Source of the DNA: a virus
Virus record (IMG/VR): IMGVR_UViG_3300035210_000088
Location: 1 to 41,154 of that record
Strand: one strand, 5' to 3'
Length of the DNA stretch: 41,154 nucleotides
Shown: one piece after another, positions 8,540 to 15,600 of the stretch
Layout of the letters: every line of letters begins with the position of its first letter
Numbering within the stretch: the first letter of the stretch is position 1
Position numbers and translations under genes: made by a program
The notes under the pieces: model-generated
What the model was told of the DNA's origin: nothing
What the model saw: the letters and a program-made list of their open reading frames with translations, nothing else
The model's database searches: none

Positions 8540-8784
8540 AGCAGTACGCCCGCAACATCCTGCTTGCACTCGACCGCCTCACCGCCGCCCTACTCGGCCG
8601 CAGCGGACTTCGAACGGTCAGCCAGGAGGCCGAAGCAGACCGCCAGGCCGGCGCCGCATGGGCCACATGGATCTGCCGCCAGCTCGGCTTCCTCGGCAAA
8701 CACCACTGCGAAGAATCAATGATCGGCGACAGCACGGCCCGCAGCTTGTGGGGCGCAACAGGAGAGAACGCATGCGCAGACTGA
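8536..8784 (+). CDS. small conserved phage protein, function unknown
   Basis: 82 residues from a GTG that overlaps the previous stop by four bases. Residues about 5-20 (ARNILLALDRLTAALLG) form an amphipathic helix; 'AWATWICRQLGFLGKHHCEESM' carries two Cys. This layout resembles a small uncharacterised phage protein that often accompanies structural appendage genes. No signal peptide or full membrane span is evident. It overlaps the next gene by 13 bases. No function is claimed. Confidence 0.6.
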   Translation: MKQYARNILLALDRLTAALLGRSGLRTVSQEAEADRQAGAAWATWICRQLGFLGKHHCEESMIGDSTARSLWGATGENACAD

Positions 8785-9113
8785 TCATCGCCGCCCTGAC
8801 GCTCGCCCCCGCCCTGGCACACGCCGGCGGCACCACCACGCTCACCACGACGCCACAGACCATCGTCGCCGCCGCCGACGCCCGCTCCTCCCTCGTGATC
8901 CAGGTGCAGTCGCCAACCCAGGTCGCATGCACCGTGGACGGCACGCTGCCGGCCATCTCCGACGGCGCGGCGTGGCAGTTCAGCGGCGCCTCCGGCATCA
9001 CCGGCTGGCAGTGGTCCGCGCCGTCGCCAGTGCCCGCCGGCCCCGTCCGCTGCGTCGCCGCGGCGGACAGCCCGACCTCCATCGTCATGGTCCAGGAAGC
9101 GGCGCGGAGATGA
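8772..9113 (+). CDS. secreted small protein, function unknown
   Basis: 113 residues from ATG 8772 with strong SD AGGAGAG (8759-8765). Signal peptide MRRLIIAALTLAPALAHA, then a compact beta-rich domain (TTTLTTTPQTIVAAADARSSLVIQVQSP...VACTVDGTLP) containing two Cys that could form a periplasmic disulfide. It is the last of the exported-protein cassette; its stop overlaps the connector start (ATGA). Such a fold could be a capsid-external or host-surface protein, but nothing proves either. Confidence 0.65.
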   Translation: MRRLIIAALTLAPALAHAGGTTTLTTTPQTIVAAADARSSLVIQVQSPTQVACTVDGTLPAISDGAAWQFSGASGITGWQWSAPSPVPAGPVRCVAAADSPTSIVMVQEAARR

Positions 9114-9415
9114 CCGCCTTCGACCGCGCCGCCGCCACACTGCACCGGGACAAGAACCTCGGCATGGACGCCTACTATCGCGTTCCGCCAGCCCCGTTCC
9201 CCGATGCGCCGATCCGGGTCATCATCAGCACCCCAACCGACGCGCTCGGCGCCGTCATCGCCGGCACCGTCGCGGCGGATGTGCTCTGCGCCGACGCGAC
9301 CCCCGAGCGCGGCGCAGAACTCCGCATCGGCGCCGCGACATACCGCGTCGAGTCCGCCGACCGCGACGCGCAAGCCACCTCATGGCGCTGCAGCCTGTCC
9401 GGGCGGGCACCGTGA
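9110..9415 (+). CDS. head-tail connector, gpFII-like
   Basis: 101 residues beginning with ATG overlapping the previous stop (ATGA). Size, the opening 'MTAFDRAAATLHRDKNLGMDAYYR', the beta-rich body (IRVIISTPTDALGAVI, GAELRIGAATYRVESADRD) and position before the tail terminator fit the lambda FII / phage_attach family, which finishes the head before the tail docks. The stop overlaps a GTG start of the next gene. Assigned by pattern and synteny. Confidence 0.7.
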   Translation: MTAFDRAAATLHRDKNLGMDAYYRVPPAPFPDAPIRVIISTPTDALGAVIAGTVAADVLCADATPERGAELRIGAATYRVESADRDAQATSWRCSLSGRAP

Positions 9416-9858
9416 CGCCGATCCGCGAGGCGGTGCTTGAGGCCGTCGCCGACCGGCTGGCGGGCGCGCTGGGCGGCATTCCCGTCGAACGTGCCCGCCG
9501 GTCGCTGATCGATATCGACGGCGAACCGCTCCCCCGGATCGTTCTCAAGGGCGACGGTATCGACGCGGACGAGACGGTAGAACCCGGAACGACGCACTAC
9601 ACGGTCGCCTTCGCGGCGATCGGCTACGTGGTGGCGGACACTGACGAAGGCGCCGAACGCGCACTCAATGATCTGCATGCCGCCGTCGTTGCGTGCCTCG
9701 CCGGCTGGACGCCGGACACCCCCGGCCTCAGCGACGCGGCAGAGCAGGGCGCCGAATTCCAGATTTACGACACCACCGACAGCGCGCGTCCGGCCGGCGA
9801 ATTCTCGGCCCGCTTCGAAATGCGCGCCTGCGCCCCCACGGGTTCCCCTTACATCTAA
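9412..9858 (+). CDS. tail terminator, gpU-like
   Basis: 148 residues from GTG 9412, which overlaps the preceding TGA in the four-base GTGA arrangement seen repeatedly in this genome. An in-frame ATG at 9382 exists but lacks an SD. The opening 'TPIREAVLEAVADRLAGALGGIPVERAR' and the alternating strand pattern (HYTVAFAAIGYVVADTDEGAERALNDLHAAVVACLAG) are those of minor tail proteins that cap the tail tube and join it to the head. Located between connector and tail tube, as expected. Confidence 0.75.
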   Translation: MTPIREAVLEAVADRLAGALGGIPVERARRSLIDIDGEPLPRIVLKGDGIDADETVEPGTTHYTVAFAAIGYVVADTDEGAERALNDLHAAVVACLAGWTPDTPGLSDAAEQGAEFQIYDTTDSARPAGEFSARFEMRACAPTGSPYI

Positions 9859-9872
9859 CGGAGTTGATGTCC

Positions 9873-11039
9873 ATGGCTACCAACTTGGTGCGGATGCGGT
9901 TTTCCGCCGTTGCTGTGAAAACCGAAGTCACGAACGGCGTCGATGTCATCGCGGGATCGCCTTCCATTGGGGATTGGGTCGGCGGCGACTGCGAAGTTGC
10001 CTACAACCCCCAGGTCATCCAAGACCCAAGCCAGACCGGATCACTGGATCAGGCCGCGTCGATCATCGGCGGCCTCAAGCCCACCATCAAGATCAAGGTG
10101 CCGTTGCGCGGGTCCGGCACCGCCGGGACGGCCCCGGAGTGGGGCAAGCTGATGACCGCCTGCACCTTCAAGGAGACGGTCACTGCCGCCGCCATCGGCG
10201 TGCCCACGGCCGCGGCGTCCGGAACCACAACGACGGTCACTTGCGGCGCCCCGTTCGCAGCGACGGCGCAGCTATACCGCGGCATGCCCCTGCTGCTCTC
10301 CGGTGATCAGGCCACCACCACAACCGTGTGCGACTACACCGCCGCCAAGGTCATAACGATCGGCGAAACGCTCGGTTCGGCGGCGACCGTCGCCACGCTC
10401 GCGCAGATTCCCATCAACGTCCTCTACAGCCCGACCAGCGACGATTCCTTGGACAAGTCGGTCACGCTGTATTTCTACGCGGACGGCCTGCTGTGGACGT
10501 TCGTGGGCGCTATGGGCACATGGAGCCTTGAACTCACCACCGGCGGCATCGGCTTCGTGACGTTTGAACTTCAGGCGCAGATGGGCGCGCACAGTGCTGT
10601 GGCACTCCCGGCCGGCGCCTCTTCCATCACACGCCTGACCCCGCCTCGCTTCGTGGCCGGCAAGCTGCAATTCGGCAAGATCAAGGCGCAGGCAAGCACG
10701 CTTTCGTTGCAGGCTGGCGTATCCCTGACAGTGCCGGACGATCCGGAAGCCGCGGACGGGTTCGGCACTGCCGTGCCCCTGTCGCGTCAGGCCGCGGGAT
10801 CGATCAACCCGCTCCTCAACACCACCACGAGCGTCGGCCTGTTCAACTCGTTCAAGGCCGGCACCGCCATGTCGCTGTGCGCGGTCATCGGCACCACGGC
10901 CGGCAACCGCTTTTGCGTCACCGGACCGGTCGCCAAGGCAACCGCGCTCAAGCCAGGCACCCGCGACGGCCTCGGCAGCAACGACTTCAGCTTCATGCTT
11001 GAGGGCGCCGACGCATCCCTGTTCCTGGCTCAGTTCTAA
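9873..11039 (+). CDS. major tail tube protein
   Basis: 388-residue tail tube subunit of a non-contractile tail. ATG 9873 is favoured over ATG 9867 because CGGAG lies nine bases upstream of it. The N-terminal half (VKTEVTNGVDVIAG, then QDPSQTGSLDQAASIIGGLKPTIKIKVPLRG) is typical of siphophage tube proteins; the C-terminal third is also beta-rich. It directly precedes the tail chaperone pair and tape measure. No sheath gene is present, supporting siphovirus morphology. Confidence 0.85.
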   Translation: MATNLVRMRFSAVAVKTEVTNGVDVIAGSPSIGDWVGGDCEVAYNPQVIQDPSQTGSLDQAASIIGGLKPTIKIKVPLRGSGTAGTAPEWGKLMTACTFKETVTAAAIGVPTAAASGTTTTVTCGAPFAATAQLYRGMPLLLSGDQATTTTVCDYTAAKVITIGETLGSAATVATLAQIPINVLYSPTSDDSLDKSVTLYFYADGLLWTFVGAMGTWSLELTTGGIGFVTFELQAQMGAHSAVALPAGASSITRLTPPRFVAGKLQFGKIKAQASTLSLQAGVSLTVPDDPEAADGFGTAVPLSRQAAGSINPLLNTTTSVGLFNSFKAGTAMSLCAVIGTTAGNRFCVTGPVAKATALKPGTRDGLGSNDFSFMLEGADASLFLAQF

Positions 11040-11051
11040 AGAGGTCCGCCC

Positions 11052-11669
11052 ATGTCCGATCCCGTCTTCTCACGCCGCGACGCCGAGCGGTTCACCCCGC
11101 CCGGCTCGAAGCGTGCCTACCTCATTGCTCCGCTGACGTTTCGCGAGCGCCAGGCGTACCGCGCCGACCTCGCCCGCGACGGCGGGATTTACCCGTCCCG
11201 ACCGCAGATGATGGATGCGATGCGCGCGGCCGTCACCGAACTCGCCCCCGACAACGCCAGCGAGCTGCTCGCCGCAATCGAGACGGCGGAGGCCAATCCA
11301 GACGACACGGCCGCGGCGTCGCGGATTTTCGCAATCGAGACGATGTGCTCCGCAGTGCCGTCCTACGGCGCACTCCTCAGCGCCCGCCAGCGGCACCTTG
11401 GCATGGCGCCATGGGTTGCCGCACGCCACGCCCTGCGCGGCTGGGAAGGCCCGTCGCTGCCGCCGTTCGCGCGTGTTCGCGGCGCAGTGCCGGAGGATCT
11501 GCTTGACCTCCTCCCTGTTGAGGAAATCGAGGCGATCGGCTGGCGTGCCGTGGTGCTGTTGCAGCCCGCTCCGGCCGCGGTGGGAAACTCCGGGGCGCCC
11601 TCGCCGTCGCCCGAGCGCCCGGAGCCTTCGCCGGCGGCCTCCGACCTGACGACGGAGGCGACTGGCTGA
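11052..11669 (+). CDS. tail assembly chaperone, gpG-like (zero-frame product)
   Basis: 205-residue zero-frame product, the abundant chaperone that coats the tape measure during tail assembly. 'KRAYLIAPLTFRERQAYRADLARDGG' at the N-terminus and an all-helical body fit this role, as does placement between tube and tape measure. The last 26 codons after the slippery site are Pro/Ser/Ala-rich and are replaced in the frameshift product. ATG follows AGAGG (11040-11044). Confidence 0.8.
   Translation: MSDPVFSRRDAERFTPPGSKRAYLIAPLTFRERQAYRADLARDGGIYPSRPQMMDAMRAAVTELAPDNASELLAAIETAEANPDDTAAASRIFAIETMCSAVPSYGALLSARQRHLGMAPWVAARHALRGWEGPSLPPFARVRGAVPEDLLDLLPVEEIEAIGWRAVVLLQPAPAAVGNSGAPSPSPERPEPSPAASDLTTEATG
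11582..11588 (+). promoter_or_regulatory. -1 programmed frameshift slippery heptamer
   Basis: GGGAAAC lies in the exact phase needed: zero-frame codons read GTG GGA AAC (V-G-N). Slippage gives GGG AAA and continues from 11588 in the -1 frame, which stays open to 11896. A stem formed by 11588-11598 and 11615-11624 (one bulge; core GGCGC/GCGCC starting five bases downstream) could act as the stimulator. Confidence 0.85.
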
Positions 11670-11896
11670 TCGGCGACGAACCGTGCCGGGATAACCCACG
11701 CCTCACCATCAGCGCGCCCTGGCACGACTTCGTGCGGCTGTGGTTCGCCTGCCTGGATGGCATGGGCGGCATCGGGCATTGGCCAGACCCCGGCGGCGTC
11801 GGCGATCAAGCCGCCTGGGTGGTGGATGCCTTCGGCGCACTCGGCGGGATCAAGGCGGCGCTTGACGAAGCGGCCCGAAAAATGAGGGGCGAGTGA
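11588..11896 (+). CDS. gpT-like extension of tail chaperone (reached by -1 frameshift)
   Basis: This -1 frame has no good start of its own and is read as the second part of a 281-residue G-T fusion (179 residues of the zero frame plus 102), close to the 279 of lambda gpGT. The T part contains 'DWLIGDEPCRDNPRLTISAPWHDFVRLWFACLDGMGGIGHWPDPGGVGDQAAWVVDAFGAL', a short helical domain that in the lambda model binds tail tube protein. Its TGA overlaps the next gene's start. Function by analogy with lambda; frame and slippery site are seen directly. Confidence 0.8.
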   Translation, partial: LRGALAVARAPGAFAGGLRPDDGGDWLIGDEPCRDNPRLTISAPWHDFVRLWFACLDGMGGIGHWPDPGGVGDQAAWVVDAFGALGGIKAALDEAARKMRGE

Positions 11897-12639
11897 TGTA
11901 CGTCAAGGCCACCCTCTCCGGCGACCTCGGCAAAATGCTCGACCGGGAGGTGCGTGACGTCGCGGCAAAAATCCGCCGCGGCGTCGAGCGCGCCGCGATC
12001 GAGGTGCAATCCGAACTGCGCGCCGACGCCCGCGGCACCGGCTTCAAGGACGGAGGCCGAAGCCTCGCCAACGCATGGCGCATCAGGGTCTACCCGACCG
12101 GAGGCGGCGATCCCCGCACGCTGAAGCCGGCCGCGCTGATCTATTCGAGAATGCCGGAGATCGCCAAGGCGCACGATACTGGCGCCAGCATCACGCACAA
12201 GGGCCAGGGGTGGCTCTGCTTCCCGACCGGCTACAACGCCACCGCAGGCCGGCGGAATGCAGGATCCCGCGGCGGGTTGCGCGTCACGCCTGACCAGATG
12301 AAGCAGGCGAAGGGCGAGGCGTTCGTGATCCGGTCAAAAACCAGCCCGAACGTGCATCTGTGGTGTCTCCGGGTCCGGTCCGCCAGTGGCATAAAATCCA
12401 AGACTGGCCGAGGCGGCGGGCGCCTCAAGCTCTACGTGGCCGGCGCGGCGGAGGTCATGACCGGGCATTTCAAAGGCCGCGCGGCACGCCTGCGCGAAGT
12501 CCAGAAGGCCGGGTTCGTCCCGATGTTCTTCTTGATGAAGCAAGTCAAGCTCAAGAAAAAAACGCATATCGATGACATCCGCAAGAATGCTTCGGGCGTC
12601 CTGGCCAGTTGGCTCTCCCACGAATTGAGGCAGTCGTAA
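11896..12639 (+). CDS. minor tail protein, DUF6441-like
   Basis: 247 residues starting at ATG 11896 on the stop of the frameshift product; GTG 11893 is one codon earlier. The sequence 'VRDVAAKIRRGVERAAIEVQSELRADARGTGF', the 'RSLANAWRIRVYP' block and 'AKAHDTGASI' resemble gp10-like tail-completion proteins; I believe the closest named family is DUF6441, from memory only. The Lys-rich tail (KQVKLKKKTHIDD) may bind nucleic acid or the acidic chaperone. Its TAA overlaps the tape-measure ATG. Confidence 0.6.
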   Translation: MYVKATLSGDLGKMLDREVRDVAAKIRRGVERAAIEVQSELRADARGTGFKDGGRSLANAWRIRVYPTGGGDPRTLKPAALIYSRMPEIAKAHDTGASITHKGQGWLCFPTGYNATAGRRNAGSRGGLRVTPDQMKQAKGEAFVIRSKTSPNVHLWCLRVRSASGIKSKTGRGGGRLKLYVAGAAEVMTGHFKGRAARLREVQKAGFVPMFFLMKQVKLKKKTHIDDIRKNASGVLASWLSHELRQS

Positions 12640-15600
12640 TGAGCGGTTCCGCAACACGCACCGTCGCCATCCGCCTCACGCTTGAGCAGGCGGATGCGGT
12701 TCGCCGCGGCCTCGAATCGATCGGCAGGGATGGATCGGCCGCGCTCCGCCAGATCGAGTCCGCCTCATCCTCGGCCGGCACATCGGTCACCGCCTTGGCT
12801 GGCGTGTCGGACGCCGCAGCCCGCACGATCGGCCGACTGGACGGCGCATTCGGAGGCCTCGGCGCGTCCGCTCTGCGGGCCTCATCCGGCCTGTCCGGCG
12901 CCGCTGCCGGGATGGCCGCGCTGGGGGCTGGCGCCGTCGCCAGCGGCGTTGCCATCGCCAAGATGGGCGATGCCTACACCGCGACCATGCAACGCCTCGG
13001 CAGCGCCACTGGGTCCGTGGAAGCGGCCTCGCGTGCCTACGACAGCCTCTACCAACTCAGCCAAAAAACCGGCGTGGCGATCACCGAAAGCGCCGGGGCA
13101 TTTTCGCGGTTCGCGGTCGCCGCGAAGGACATCGGCGCGACGCAGAGCCAGGTTGTCGATCTCGTCGCGACAATCCAGAAGGCGGGCATCCTGTCCGGCG
13201 GATCGGCGCAAGAGACGGGCGCCGCCGTGCAACAACTTGGCCAGGCCCTCGCGTCCGGCAAGCTACAGGGCGATGAACTCCGCTCGTTGCTCGAAAACAT
13301 GCCGCAGCTTGCGCAGAAGTTGGCGCAGGAATTGGGCGTCGGCATCGGGCAACTGCGCGAGATGGGGTCCGAGGGAAAGCTCACGGCCGATACCGTGTTC
13401 CCGGCACTGCTCCGCGCCGGTGAGAAGCTGAACGAAGAGTTCGACAAGCTGGCCCCGACGATGGGCCGCTCGTTCGATATCCTCGGCTCGTCCATGGTGA
13501 GTTTCGGCGCCAATCTGGACAAGGCGCTCGGCCTGTCGCAGGCGATTGCGGCGGCAGCACAGGCGGCGGCAGGCGCAGTCAACAGCGTTCGGCGCTACAT
13601 CCTCCCGACCGACAGCGAGGCATCCGCCACCAAATCGGCAGCCGAAGTCAAGGCCGCAGAGGACTTGGCGCGAAACCTTCGCCTGGAGCAACGCGCGCGG
13701 GTCGGCGGCGGGCACTCTGACGAAGTCCAAATGCGCACGCAGCACTTGAGCGACGATGCGCTGATGCAGCGCATCGCCGAACAAGACCGCATCATCCATG
13801 ACGGATATGAACGGCGGGAGCGCACGCAGGCCGAGTTCAACGCGCGAGACGACAAAGAGCAGGCGGGCGCAGACGCACGCAAACGCGACCAACAGACCGC
13901 CGCGAATGCCAAGACGGCCGAGGCGCTGATACTCAGTCTCGATAAGCGTGCCGCTGCCGAAAAGAAATACACAGACAGCATCGGCAAAATTCAGGAGTCC
14001 CGCGACGCTGGCGCAATGAGCGCGGGCACGGCGCAGCACCTTGCCGAAATCGCGCTTGCCGAAAAGACGCAGGCGCTCACAGAAAAGACGGAGCACGCCA
14101 AAACTGCCGCCGTGCGCAAAGGCGCCGAGGATCGCCGCGCCGCCTACGATGAGCCCTACCTGGACCCCACGTCCGGCCTGTTGCTCGGCTCAGACGCGGA
14201 GGTGAAAGCCGCGCATCAGGCAAAGGCTGCGGCGGCCAAGTGGGTGTCCGCGAACGAAAGCGCACAGTCCGACATCACCAAGGCGGCCGAGCGCGAGGAA
14301 GAAAAGCGCCAGCGTGTCGCCGAACGCAGCACAGATGACATCGTGCGCTACTCCGGCGACATGTTCGCCGACCTGTTCGCCACGACTGGCGGCGGATGGG
14401 ACAAGATGTGGAAGAACATGCAGACGACGGCGATCGCCACGCTGGCGCGCATCGTCGCAGAGGCCGCCGTTCGTCCGATCGTCACGCCGATTGTCGGGGC
14501 GTTCATGGGCGCCAGCGGGTCGGCGTCGGGGTCCGCCTCGTCCGGCTCATCAATGGTGACCCTCGGGAAGGACATCTACAACGCCGGCAAGAGCCTTTAT
14601 TCCGTCTATGACAATGTGGCTTCAACCGGCAGCTTCTTCGGCCCCGAGACAACCGGAGCCATCAACGCCTGGGGTTCCGCCAACCTGGGAACCGGCGCCG
14701 GCATGTCGGCCGAGTCGATCGCCGCGATGTCCCCGGAGTCGTCCTTCGCCGCGGCGTCCTACGGCAGCGGCGAGGCGCTCGGAGGCACCAGCCTCGCGGG
14801 CGCGGCGTCCCTGGCGGGCGCCGGAATCGCTGGCGTCAGCGGCGGCTACATGCTCGGCGGCATGATCGGAAATGCGATCAACCCAGGCCATGAGGATCAA
14901 ACGCAGGTCGGATCGGCGGCTGGCGCGCTGGCAGGCGCCGCGATCGGGTCAATTATCCCCGGCATTGGAACGGCCCTTGGGTTGTTCATTGGCGGGCTTG
15001 TCGGCGGCGCCGGCGGCGGCGCGCTCGGCTCCATGTTCGGCCCCGGCGCACCCCACAACGGCTGGGGCTTCCACGCCACCGCCGACGCGTCGGGGCAGAT
15101 CCGCAGCACGGACGAGCACTACAACGACGTCGCCAAGGAGAAATGGACCGCGGACATGGCCAATATGGCCAAGGTCAACGCGTTCATGGCGGCGCATGCC
15201 ATCCAGGCCAGCGGAGAGTCTATCGTCGGCGGCAACAACACGGGCGTTGCCGGGCAGGTTGATGACTTCGGCAACACGGCAGGCGCGTTCAAGTTCTCCA
15301 CGACATCCGACAGTGCGAGCCTGAAAACGGTTCTGGACCGCGTTTTCGCGTCCTACAGCGATCTTGAAGATGCTGTGAATGCCTCAACAAACTTCGACAC
15401 GCTGACCGCCAGCGCGCCGGTTGTGGCGACGATCGGCTCTCTCGATACGGCCATCAGCCAGATCAACACGACATTCGATGCGGTCACCGCCAGCGCCGTC
15501 AAATACGGGCTGTCCGAAGATGCGCTGAACGCGGCACGCGCGAAGGCGATTGCCGCCACGAACGCCGAGGCCGACGCGGTCACGACGGCGTATCTCGCGA

